Part shown: in pieces, positions 48,979 to 60,045 of the stretch
Numbering within the stretch: the stretch's first letter is position 1
How the letters are laid out: each line of letters begins with the position of its first letter
Source of the DNA: Perilla frutescens
Taxonomy: Eukaryota; Streptophyta; Magnoliopsida; Lamiales; Lamiaceae
Assembly (NCBI GenBank): GCA_026008535.1
Contig: BRKX01000009.1
Coordinates: 36,593,001-36,657,000 of the forward strand
Direction of reading: 5' to 3'
Length of the DNA: 64,000 nt
Position numbers and translations under genes: made by a program
Notes under the pieces: generated by a model
What the model saw: the letters and a program-made list of their open reading frames with translations, nothing else
The model's database searches: none
What the model was told of the DNA's origin: nothing

Positions 48979-51900
48979 CTACCCTTCAACAATATCCACT
49001 CCGCCGCGACTCCGCTGGGTCTCTGTCGGAAATTCAAGACCCAATTCATAGAGTTGGGCGCAATAGATGCGTCGGAAGATCCCACACCTTGCTGGATCCA
49101 GTGATGTGATGTCGTGATTCGAAGCCAGACACTCCATGAACTTCACGGCCATGATTCCGCAGTCATGGTTTCCAATTTGTTGCGGAGCCTCGACAGCAGA
49201 CACAACCTCAAACACCCCTCTCAAATCAGCGCCCATCTTTTTCTCAGCCCAAATTCCAGCATTGGCACAAATCCAAGGAATGTATCTACTCATATTATCA
49301 AAATGCCTCGCAATAGTTGGCTAATTTCTATCCCCACGCCGGGAGTCATAGATTGTCACCGTTTGGCTATCGAAGCAGATAACATAACAAACCCAGTGGT
49401 TCCCACTCACATTGGCCATGCCGATCACTTGCCTTGCCTCTACCCAGCGCAAACCCCCTTCTCGTGGCCAGTTTCCGTTGACATATTGCATCATTGAGCT
49501 CCACGTTTTTTCAAAATCACCATGCAGCAAGAATCCCTATAAAATAGTTAACAATGATCATTTCCCGCCTATTTTAATCAACTAAATATATTGCACTAAC
49601 GCTTACCGTACCAAGAGCATCCATGATAGCCCATCCACTTTCAAAGCTCTCCTTTACCCTCTTATACTTCCACAATAGAAGGTTCGTCAAAGCATCGATA
49701 TGCTATCAACGGATAGTATACATTTCGAGTTAATCAATGGCCTCTTACTTGATAAGTAAACAATACAAAACTGAATTTTTATTACCTCATCCCATAGCCA
49801 TTCTCTCCTCCCCCACAAACTATCAAACCATGAGACTTTCACAGTGGGCTTGTTTATCAACGGAAGTGGTGTCTCAGGCTCCCTGCCAATATAAAAGAAT
49901 GGATCAGAATAAATCAATGACTCCAGACCAAACCTCAACAATTACTAAATTAAAACATCTTAATGAAGACTAGTCAGAAATAAATAAGAAACTCACGGCG
50001 TCAACTTCTTAGCAGCATCATACCAATCTTCAAAGGCCTGTGTGTTTTTAGGATGGAACGTGGCCTCGAGGGGATCATAGAATCTGTCTTTATTAGACGC
50101 GAACAACTCACGGGCAACAGATTTTGTACCAGAAGGTCCTGCATTTTTCCTTGCCTGCACCTGAGATATTCTGGCTTCCTCAACACTGTCTGATTCATCA
50201 ATCAATCGCCGTTCAGTGGAGGCTTTCACTGGAGTTTTTGAGAGCCTCTGGCTTGACCTCGTGCCTACTATTCATCTAGGCAAGCCAACTCCATGCGCAG
50301 CCTTTTTACCCTTCTTTCGATTCACAGCAGCAGGCTTCAAGCATTCATCTAAAACTACCGTCTTCCCAATGACCAACCCATCACCTTCGCACTTCTCTTC
50401 GGCCTCACCAACCTCAGGCCTTGCATTTTCTTCTTCCAACTTCCTTTCACTAGGACTCCTTCCATCACAGTGACCACCATCTTCTATATCTTCATTCACA
50501 TCTCCGGCCTCAGACTCACCAAAATTCTTCCAACAGCACTTACAACGCCGAATCAACATTAACATTCTTCTCCTTCTCCTTCAATCTTGTTGATCGCAGC
50601 CTCTCTTTCAATCCAGAATGTGGTTCCACTCTTCTCTTCTTCATCTCAACGAGTGCAGCAGCACCGTCGCAAGCTTTTCGCTTCACCACTTGGGGGTTCA
50701 CGATTAATTTCGGTGGGGACATATGTCTTTTTGCCAAGCCCAACTCTTGCAGAGCTTCCCACTCACGCCTCGACGGACTCACAATTCCCTACAAATACAC
50801 AAACATTTAAAACAATCATCAAATTCTATTGCTGAATGAAAGCACTTAGAAATAAGTTTCCAAATTTGAAGTAAGGACATAAACTCATATCCTCACCAGA
50901 CGTTCAGCATACTCCGGTGTGAAATATCCCAACAAGTGATCGTACTGATAAAAATCATCAACTGACCAGTGCAGGATCCTAGGAAACCGATTAAGATTTC
51001 ACTTGATAATATGCGCGCAATCACGCCCTAGATCAGGCATGAATTCATACACCCACGTCTGTATGGCCAAGACAAACCCATACACATCGTAAGCTATCCG
51101 CTTTTCTTGTCTTAGTATATTATCAACAACTCGACGACGAGACAAAGTGGCTGTCAAGAGGTACTCGTATGATACTCTGCCCCAGGGATACTCTTGAAAC
51201 CTCTTCAGATCATCCGCTAAATGCAAGTATTGCATCTCTATGTTCTTTTCCTTACGATCTCACGGCAAGACCACAACATAGAGCACAAACAAGAATGCTA
51301 ATTTCAAAGAATAGAGTGAACGTCCCCCAGTCTTCTCACACTCTTTCCGGAATGCTAGGGAGATATCAATGAACTTAAGACTCTTTTTGTTCGTGAAAAA
51401 TAGACCACTCAACGGGACCGAACTCGTGAAGTCTCCCGTTGATGTTGAAAGACTGCCTCAAACTCCACATGTTCTCAGCGCCTAATAGTTTTTTAACTAC
51501 ATCGAGCCAGTCCAGGTGGCATCTAAAAGAGACAAGGGCGCCTACAATCATAACATATATATAATAACAGTGTTATTCACGTTTAATTGCCAAGCAAATA
51601 ATCTCAAGCGCGGGAGACATAAAAGAAAAAAACAATCAAAGATGGACAAATATAACAGAAACTGGACAAATATAACAGAAACTGACTTAAACATTGCCAA
51701 CCAAACAGACTTCAGGGAGGTATAAGTCATTTAAACATATACACTCAAGCCTATTGCCAAACAAAATAAATTAAGTGGGAGAGAAATCAAATTAACAAAC
51801 ACTGAGCTCTAAACTACTATACCTACATAATCACTGAAATTCTATACCCAAATAAACAAACTTCAACGCGGGAAAAATTGAATAAACTAACTCTAAATAA

Positions 51901-52501
51901 ACTAATGTAACAGAAAATCAAGCACGCGGTGTTCAAACACCCAGAAACTCTTCACACCGCCCAACAACAAAAAAAGCAACATTAGCTAAGAAATTTCAAC
52001 TTCCGTTCCTTCAAAAAAAATCCTTACAAAACCCTAACTCATCTACCCTTACGAAAAAACCACCACATGGCAGTTCAGGTATTTCATGCAGTTATATGTT
52101 TTCACATTACCTTGACCGCCGCGCCTACCTCTTACCTTCTCCGCCATAGCCGCTGTCAGATGCTTTCTTCTGCAAGAATACGCCTGTGCCAACCCAAACC
52201 TTCAAGAACCTGTAGATCCCTACTTCAAACACAAACGACCGGGTCCAAATAATGTGTTAAAACTCAGTTTTACGTCAAAAAAAAACAGAAAATACATTTA
52301 TGTTCCCTTGAAACTAACTGACTACAGATATATATAAACTGAAATGAAAACTGATGACTTACCCACGTTAAACTCCGAGTTCTTATACCGATTCCACAAG
52401 CGTCGCGTCTCGCCGGTGACCTTAGAACGCCTGCTCTCTTCCTCCTGCTCTCTGCCTCGCAACCCTCCAACAAAAAAATGAGAAATGGCGTCTCCCTTCA
52501 T
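48979..52501 (-). pseudogene. DUF1985-Ulp1 (C48) cysteine protease gene of MULE-M, 8 exons
   Basis: SUMO-protease-like protein. In-frame exons: 52501-52363, 52222-52136, 51541-50897, 50788-49997, 49882-49786, 49702-49607 and 49536 to 48979, with one more border possible inside exon 4. ATG at 52501 (MKGDAISHFFVGG). Exons 1-3 give a DUF1985 domain (LKLAFLFVLYVVVL, FQEYPWGRVSYEYLL). Exon 4 is a charged linker. The last exons are Ulp1: HIDALTNLLLWKYKR, catalytic His in GNHWVCYV, Asp in IYDSRRG, Gln in QQIGN, Cys in NHDCGIM. Lesions: exon 3 has a frameshift near 51390 and stops near 51262 and 50999. Exon 4 has a frameshift near 50550 and a stop near 50272. The last exon has a stop near 49321. Active-site residues are intact. 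Confidence 0.85.
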
Positions 52502-52709
52502 TTTATTATATAATAATAGCGCCTCCTCATTTTTCGAAATTTACAAACCCCTTCAAGTTATGGTGGTTGAATCGTCTCAGAGCCCTCTAAACAACAATAA
52601 ACCAAACTAAAAAAAACACAGATAACATCAAAATGATTAAACAACCACAACATCAGTAGAGAAATGCCCGCCGATCTAAAAAAATTTTGTATCTCCGGAG
52701 ATATTGGCT

Positions 52710-52863
52710 GGCCGATAGAGGTGGCCGATATTGTACGAACCTCGAAAAGCGAAAATTTCAGTTGCTTTTTGACTTTGGGGCCTTTAGTAATCATTAACTT
52801 CCAATAAAACAAAATATAATATTCTAAGTAACCTGGGGTAACCCCCAAACAGTTATATCGGCC
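52710..52863. promoter_or_regulatory. Subterminal TATCGGCC motifs, right end
   Basis: GGCCGATA at 52710-52717 and 52723-52730 and TATCGGCC at 52856-52863, all within 190 bp of the right terminal repeat. Confidence 0.45.
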
Positions 52864-52893
52864 ATTAAAATTAATTTTTTTTCCCTAAATTGC

Positions 52894-52951
52894 CACGTGA
52901 CAAACATTCGGACGGGGTATGCAAATCGATTGGATGCAGCATCGAGCGAAC
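52894..52951 (-). repeat. MULE-M right terminal inverted repeat
   Basis: Same length as the left repeat, inverted, about 77 % identical over 52 bp, directly followed by the second CAAGGAGATGG. Confidence 0.88.
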
Positions 52952-52962
52952 CAAGGAGATGG
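52952..52962. repeat. MULE-M target-site duplication, right copy
   Basis: CAAGGAGATGG, exact copy of 38277-38287. Confidence 0.9.
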
Positions 52963-53036
52963 ATGGCCTAAACCGCCCCACCAAATCGACATAAATAATC
53001 AATCTCAATCACAATGGCCCTCAGCTCGTCATGTAC

Positions 53037-53090
<54 letters not shown>
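52963..53090. repeat. Spacer and (TA)n run before element E1
   Basis: 80 bp after MULE-M's duplication a TA run of about 48 bp (53043-53090) begins and leads into the left terminus of E1. Confidence 0.9.
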
Positions 53091-53093
<3 letters not shown>

Positions 53094-53592
53094 GTGGGTT
53101 AAAATGAGAATGACCCCCTTGTGTAAGAAATAGGAATAAATAATAACCACTGATCCAACAATTTTAATGGTCAAGATTAGATGGATATCTAGGGGCCTAA
53201 ATGCAATATTTTTGTAAGTTATTTTTAATTTAGATTTGATAGGGTTAAAACAGTAAAAAATATATCCCCATAATCGTATACATCCCTAATATCTAGGAGT
53301 AGCAGTTTATAAACATGGAAACTCTTAAACATCTACCAAAAAACACACCACCATCAAAGCTTCTCTTGAAAAAGGAAAAACAAAAATAAAAAACAAAAGA
53401 GTAACCTTTTTAGAGAAAAAAACCGCAGCTGCAACGCACCCAAACCAGCGAACGACGACCGCCGCCGCAACGCCCACTAAACCCGCTACAACCCATCTCA
53501 CAGGCAGCGACTATTGGCTGTCTTGACGGGAGTATCGCTCCGGCAAGTGTTCTACTATGGAGTTTCTCGAATCCAGTTGAATAGACGTTCCA

Positions 53593-56055
53593 ATGGCCGG
53601 CGGTAGTAAAAGATGTCGTGTGAAAGGTATGTCTATTGATATTTTTGCTATATGAGTTTATAATTTTGGTATATGGGTTTTTGATTCTGCATTTGATTTC
53701 AAGTTAATTGATGTCTTGATTAGTGATGAAACTAGGGTTCTATGATTTTTCGGAATTGTTGTTTTTTGCTAAAAATTTAAAACGACAAAATGCAGATATT
53801 TAGATTTGTGATTGTTGTAAAAATCGCTCAATTATGCAAAAATTAGTGTGTATTTAGCAAATTTTCGTATGATTTTTTGCAAATTTTCCAGCAACATATT
53901 AATTTGACTGTTCAACAACTATGTATGTAATGTTGTGCAAATATATGTCCAATAATTAGCTAATATTGTGGGTATTGAGTTGTTGAAGGGATTAAACTGT
54001 TAAAGACATCTAATTTTATTCCTAAAATCTACCGCCTATGTTAGATTTGCGATGTTTGGAAAAAGCGTGAAATGTAGAAAAATTTGTGTGTATTTATAAG
54101 TTTGTGGTGTATGGATTGACAGATTTTTGAGAAACACACATGTGTGATGTTTTATCGAATATGTATGTAATTTATAGTGAATTTTTGTTGAATAGTTAGC
54201 AAATATTTTGGTTATTTGAGTTGTGGAAAAATTGAATTCTTGAGAAACATATTACATAATTCATATAATTTTGCCCCTATGAATTCAGATTTGTAATTTT
54301 TAAATGAATATCTAAGTTACCAATTTTTTTCTGTTTATCAAATGATGACATCCGTTGTAAGATTTTAACAGCAATAAATATACGTGTAATTGTTTAGCAA
54401 ATGTTTATAAAATATTTAGAAAATATATGTTTAATAATTAGTAAATATTGAATTATTTAACAATAATTTATATAAAATTTAGCAAATGTATGTTAGAGAA
54501 TATGTGAGTGTTTTTAGCAAAATGATTTATGCGTGTTAGCTAATATTTAAGCAAACTAATCGTGTAGTTTTTAATCAAATGTTTATGTGGTTCTTAGCAC
54601 AAATATATTGGAATATTAGCTGTTATTTATAAGGTAACAAATATATGTTTGGATGGTTATCAAATCTTTGTATAATATTTAGCGAATTTATGTTTAATAA
54701 TTAGCATATATTAAATGAATAAATAGTGTATTAGCTGATACTATTTTATGTATGTTAGCAAATGTTTGATTCTGTTTAGCAAAATCTTTTGTGTATAGTA
54801 GCTATTTATGAAGCTACATATAGCTGAATGCATTTAGGAACAAAGTTTATGTGATTTTTTTAGTAAATATCTACGTAATTGTTAGCAAATATATGTTAAT
54901 AATTAGCAAATATGTATGCAGTTATTTATAAAATATTTATGTGGTAGTTAGCACAAATATATTAGAATATTAGATGTTATTTATAAGGTAACAAATATAT
55001 ATTTGGATGGTTATCAAATATCTATATAATAGTTAGCTAATTTGTGTTTAATAATTAGGATATATTACATGAATAAATAATATATTAGCTTATATTAATT
55101 TATGTATGTTAGCAAATATTATATTCTGTTTAACAAACTCTTGTATGCATATTAGCTAATTATGAAGCTGCATATAGCTAGATGCAATTAGCAAGAAAGT
55201 TTATGTGATTTTTGAGCAAATATGTACGTAATTTTTAGCAAATATATGTTTAATAATTAGCAAATATGTATGTAATTGTTATCAAATTTAGTGTTTATAA
55301 ATATCAAATATTACGTGAAGATATAATTTATATTAGCTAGTATTTCTTAATGTATGCTGCCAAATTTGAGTGTGTTTAACCAAAATAATTTGTGGGTGTT
55401 AGCTAAGATGCAAGACAAATAAATGAAAATTATTGCAATTTTTATGTAATTTTTTGCAATTTTTATATTTAAACAAATCTGAATGCATATTAGAAATTAT
55501 ATGTATGAATATTATGAAATATTTGTAATATTATTATTTAAAAATAACATAAAATTCTAAATTGAGTATTATGTGTCTTCATATTATTTTCAGATTTAGG
55601 GCATGAGAGTCGAACAAAGGCACGACATGATGTGAATGTTGTTGCAAATGACAACACACTTGAGACACTTATTACAAAACGTTCAAGGAATGAATATCCA
55701 AACCTCAAACATCGAACAAGCCCGCTCGCATTGCATATGGTAAATAAGCAAACTTAACAATGCACAAAAGCAAGATGTGAGAGATTTGGGATTTGGATCC
55801 ATACTGAATTTGGAGATCAAGGATGTGCCGCCCAAGTTGTCTTCTTCGGTTCTATCTAATTTCGATCTGAAACGGAATGATATTATTTTAGGTAGTGATA
55901 GGATAGTACATGTGTCTGAGGATGATATCAGATTAGTGTTTGGCTTTCCACGAGGCCAACATAAAATCGAGAGGCCTAGTTGGATTGAGACTTCCGATGT
56001 GATGACACTGTGGAGGAAACAACTTGATAGACCATGTAATCAACAACATTCATAG
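53593..56055 (+). pseudogene. E1 gene fragment: Ulp1/DUF1985-type N-terminal region
   Basis: Exon 1 (53593-53626, MAGGSKRCRVK) joins in frame across a 2-kb intron to 55594-55739 (basic, ITKRSRNEYPNLKHRTSP). A third block (55771-56055) starts DVRDLGFGSILNLEIKDVPP and contains VHVSEDDIRLVFGFPRG. That is the N-terminal signature of plant transposon Ulp1/DUF1985 proteins. The gap before it is only 31 bp, too short for a normal intron, so a stop and frameshift are more likely. The reading ends at QLDRPCNQQHS. DUF1985 and protease parts are lost. Confidence 0.6.
53627..55593. repeat. TTAGCA motif lattice in E1 first intron
   Basis: By hand count about 16 TTAGCA (mostly as TTAGCAAAT or TTAGCAAATAT) against one TGCTAA on the + strand between 53.8 and 55.3 kb. 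Spacing is irregular, tens to hundreds of bases. Many TTAGCTAA variants also occur. Confidence 0.7.
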
Positions 56056-57114
56056 TTAACAATTTTACTTTGTTTCTTATGGTCTAATATGAGAAATAAG
56101 AGTTTTTCGCTATGTTTATAATATAATATTGCTGGTTTTTGTAATAAGATGTTGCTAAGAGATGAAGAAATAGTATTTTAAGCAAACACACAACTATTTG
56201 CAATAACATTTATAACGATTTCCTAATAATCATACACACGAATATAATGCACAACTAGCTAAAATGCATATAAAACTTTGCTATTAATTATACAGAAATA
56301 TGCTACAGTTCATGCAGTAACTATATAACAGTCCTACAAAAATTGCTTATGGTATATGCTAATACTAAAATGTATTTTTGCTAACAATTAAACAAATATA
56401 TGCTATCAAACCTACATGAACAATATTTGCATGATAAAAAAAAAAAATATTCCATAATCCTATATTGTATATTTACTAATAAGGAAAACTCACTACTTTA
56501 ATGATGAAAACGTTGCGATTTTTTGTTTTTTGGAAATGACAATTGTATTCGAACAGTATAATCACAGTAATAAATTATTATCAAATATATGTGTAATAAT
56601 AATTATTAAATTATTAGCAATTGTATGTTTAGTAATTATTAATAAATTATTAACGAATATATCTCGTAATTAGCTAAAATGAATATAACATTTTGCTAGT
56701 AGGCATACAAGCATTTGCTAAAATTCATCCAGGAACTATATGAAATCCTGCAAAACTTGCTAAAGTGCACACTGTATTTTTCTCAACCTTTGCTTCAAAT
56801 ATTTGCAAATAAGCAAACATATGTTAGCTAAAATTTATGTAATACGTGCTAACATACATACGAGTACAAAAATTTTTCAATAACATTTAAAATATTTATT
56901 GTGCTGGCACATATATATATAGGTGGTACAATCCCTATAACGAGGATTCCAAATGCTTCATAATCGGATTACTTAGACTTTCAACATTGTTGGTAAAATT
57001 TCATAGAACGAATAAAAATTTTGTGTTCATAAAAGAGACGCCATATAAATACAAAAAATTCAATGTCAAACCATATAATAATTCAACATAAAATGAACAT
57101 AAAAAAAAACTTAG
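56056..57114. other. AT-rich interior of E1
   Basis: No gene. Motif polarity turns: TGCTAA occurs six times (for example 56357, 56388, 56712) and TTAGCA about once. A poly-A/T run is near 56440. Confidence 0.5.
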
Positions 57115-57290
57115 GCATCCGAACAATTTTTCGGTTCCAGACAATTTCTAGCATCGTGGTTTGCTTTTTTGCCGCAATTGATACAATTTCTAAGAGGCTT
57201 ATTGGCCACACGAACAGCCTTCACCTTTCTTGATTCCAACATCACTTCCACTTCCTTTAGTTGAAACATGTAGTGGGGTCTGTGATTGTA
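57115..57290 (-). pseudogene. E1 FAR1-type transposase C-terminal zinc-knuckle fragment
   Basis: On the - strand, two frames overlap: PLHVSTKGSGSDVGIKKG, then after a frameshift KAVRVANKPLRNC, continuing INCGKKANHDARNC. The finger is Cys-X2-Cys-X5-His-X4-Cys, the spacing found at the C-terminus of FAR1-related proteins (typically ..CGKKGDHDSRNC). Only this last part of a transposase gene remains. Its orientation is opposite to the Ulp1-type fragment, as in MULE-M. Confidence 0.65.
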
Positions 57291-58593
57291 ATAAATTTGT
57301 GTGTATGAATATTAACAAATATTTACGTTTAGTTAGCAAATTATTGCATGCATCTTAGCTAATTTTCCAGCAAACATACAACTGCTATATGTAAACCATC
57401 ATATCAATTCATGGATGTTGTCAAATTTTATATTGCACATTAGAAAAATATATAATAGTTAACATCAAAAGCAAACGTGTTTCCTGCAAGCAAACTGACC
57501 ATCCATAAATTATTTCAATATCAACACATTACGGCTATATACACTACAGTGCAAATAACATACGAAATGATAGCAAATGATATACTATGATATAGCAACA
57601 CAAACATGATTTATGGACAAACACTTAAAATTCATAATAAACCACCATTAATAGAATCTGTTATATAAGAGCAGTGAACTGCAACAAGTACACATAATCG
57701 AAATTATATGTTAAATAAAAAACTCTAGCTTCCATACAAGACGCAACAATAATTGTTCCAATACTAATTAGTGCATAATTATCATTACTTCTCATTTATA
57801 CAACACAAGGCGTACAACTACACTAAACCAACACTTCATAAAAATAAATTGAAGCAATAATTTATCTACCATACTAATCAACCAAATTATAATTTGTACA
57901 TACCATCTGATTCATAAAAAAAATTAAAACTGGATACAATATGAACACAACAAGGTTAATTATATCAATGTTAGCAAATAATATATGACATATTAGCAAA
58001 TAATATAGTATAACTTAGCAAATCGACTATGCTTATCTGAACGAAAAATTAAAACTCATAATTAAAAACCCTTAATACCATATGAACTGTAAGATCAAAA
58101 CAACTACAAAAAAATCAGAGAAAATATTTTCGAAATAAAAACATGTATTCTCCATAGGTGGCGCCGTAAATTGATTAACCACTTGTGCAGAGTTCTTGTT
58201 GAATCGAAATTATACCAATGCTCAAAATATCAAACAACCAACTTAAGAAACTAAATGAATTATGGAACTTGATTAACCGAATATAGTGCAGAAACGTCGT
58301 CACTTCGCCTCTTCTAAATTGCCGATCGAAAAAAAATGGAAGAAATAATGTTAAAATAACTGTCCAAATATAACTACATAACTTAACATATATCTAATCC
58401 CATGATTTATGGTAACTGATATGGAATATAAATCAAATTACATATATAACCTTACTTAAAACTAATTGTTAAAAAATTGCATTTTTAACCCCATTTTTCC
58501 AAATCAATCTCGGCCTTCCAAAAAAATTGAATCAACGATCCAGATCCATTCCTATTTTCTACATATGAATCTTGTTCTCATTTGATCTCTATA

Positions 58594-58594
<1 letters not shown>
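57291..58594. other. AT-rich right part of E1
   Basis: No gene. Three TTAGCAAAT copies occur within 57968-58022, and the inverted terminus is at about 58440-58594. Confidence 0.5.
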
Positions 58595-58633
<39 letters not shown>

Positions 58634-58781
58634 CTAGAATTTGGGTAAAGGTCCAATTACTTAATTGATGGGAAATTGCCTGTGTTTGATCCGAAGAATA
58701 TCACAATACCCCATGAGTGATATCTGAACTATCACAATACACCTAATGTGACGGGATATATATATATATATATATATATAT
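58595..58781. repeat. Two (TA)n runs and a short spacer between E1 and E2
   Basis: (TA)n at 58595-58632 and 58756-58781. The 120 bp between them contains two AT(A/C)TCACAATAC phrases and no gene. Confidence 0.85.
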
Positions 58782-59024
58782 GGGATCATGTGAGAACCAC
58801 ATCCTTGTGAGAACTGAGAATCAGTTTCAACCACAGATCTTGCTTATTTTGACGGCCAAGATATGTTTCAAGATTGAAAAACGCGGTGACATAATTGTAA
58901 TATTACCGACTTTTTAATGAACCAACGGTGTTTTTGTAATTTAGGAATTCTATTATTTTTGGAATGAAATCTCTTCCTGTCTGTAATATGCTTTGTATTC
59001 AAAATCTCTTGAACCCTTGCCTCC

Positions 59025-59057
<33 letters not shown>

Positions 59058-59808
59058 TTCCACCGCTACACAACCCCATTCGCAGCCGCCGTGTGGATGC
59101 CATGGTAGCACTACCGCCCCGCCGTAAGTTCGAATTTACCATCATTCGTTGAAAGTGTTCATGCACTCACATTTACGCCGAAGAAAAACTGATTCTCACC
59201 GTCTCCACTTATTTTTTCAGGGTGAGAAAAAGGAAAAAAATGCCGTGAAGTATGTGACGAGATCTTAAGCTGTGAAATACCTCCAAGTTAGCCAGCTTCC
59301 AGTATTCAGGTTCGCTCTACTTTTCCATCTGTTTATTTTTACTCATTGTTAGTGACCTTCAGATTAATAATTGAATATATATGCACTAAAATAGCGGTGA
59401 TAGGTTTGCATATAGTGTTCATTCCACTATATGTGTGCGTGTGTGGGGGGAGGGTTGGGGGGTTCATGCTCACCATTCTGCTGCAACATAGATTGTTTGT
59501 TTTTTTTAGCATTTTCGGATACATAGATTGTTTGTTTGTGATTTCTGTTGATAAATTAGTATTTGGTAATGAATGCTTTAAACGTACAAAAATACGATGA
59601 GGATGAACGTTTCATCATTCTTCTCATTTGTTTATTTTAGCATTTGCATTTCATTGTTTTAGCACTTCGATTACGTTTTTTTAGTATTGTTAGTTAATAT
59701 TTGAATATTTTGGTAGGTGATAGTGTTAGTATTTGTAGTCTTTTATTTATGATAAGAAAGACATTATAATAACATAGATTTGTGAATTTTTACATGGTTG
59801 CAGGTATT

Positions 59809-60045
59809 CAATAATTTTTGCACTCTTCACAGGAAAGGACAATCATGGGAAGCTTGTGACCTTTGGGGCTGCTTTAATGTCGGGTGAGGATGTTGAATGT
59901 TATTCATGGGTTCTTCGCAAGGCTATGATGATGCTAATAGGCATAGCTAATATTTCTTTAAGGACTTGCAAGAAACCTTTAAGGACCTGCATGAAATATG
60001 GAAAAAAAATGCTATCATAATTCTAGGAATTGTGGGAAGAAGTAG
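59809..60045 (+). pseudogene. E2 FAR1-type transposase remnant
   Basis: After a TTGCAG acceptor the frame reads YSIIFALFTGKDNHGKLVTF, then GAALMSGEDVECYSWVLRK. This is the MULE core stretch following the first catalytic Asp in FAR1-type transposases. After about 12 more codons it runs into KKPLRTCMKYGKK. In the neighbouring frame that continues as YHNSRNC, the same C-terminal zinc knuckle as E1, here with Tyr for the second Cys and a frameshift in an A run at 60002-60009. Core and knuckle lie side by side, so an internal deletion removed the rest. Confidence 0.72.

Larger units (their letters stand above)
38288..52951. mobile_element. MULE-M: 14.7-kb Mutator-like element with five genes
   Basis: Terminal inverted repeats of 58 bp, flanked by an 11-bp direct duplication. 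It contains a FAR1-type transposase and two Myb/SANT-like genes on +, and a GRF zinc-finger gene and a DUF1985-Ulp1 gene on -. MULEs carrying Ulp1-like genes are known in plants (Kaonashi/KI-MULE, CUMULE). The Myb/SANT and GRF genes are, to my knowledge, not standard MULE cargo. Transposase and protease each start within about 0.9 kb of opposite ends and converge. Microsatellites and a telomere-like array fill the centre. Confidence 0.9.
53091..58594. mobile_element. E1: MULE-like element at a TA run
   Basis: Inverted termini of about 150 bp. The left has GGGGTGGGTTAAAATGAGAA, then AGAAATAGGAAT. The right, reverse complemented, has AGAGATCAAATGAGAACAAG, then AGAAAATAGGAATGG. The outer flanks are (TA)n on both sides (to 53090 and from 58595), which would hide a target duplication. 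Inside are an Ulp1-type N-terminal gene fragment on + and a FAR1-type zinc-knuckle fragment on -. The rest is AT-rich DNA with many TTAGCA motifs. A deletion derivative of a transposase-plus-Ulp1 MULE is the best reading. Confidence 0.7.

Noticed and set aside
55740..55770. 31-bp intron in the E1 gene
   Set aside because: Far below normal plant intron length. A stop plus frameshift fits better.
59346..59600. 84-residue frame in E2
   Set aside because: No motif. It lies in the intron-like T-rich region of E2.
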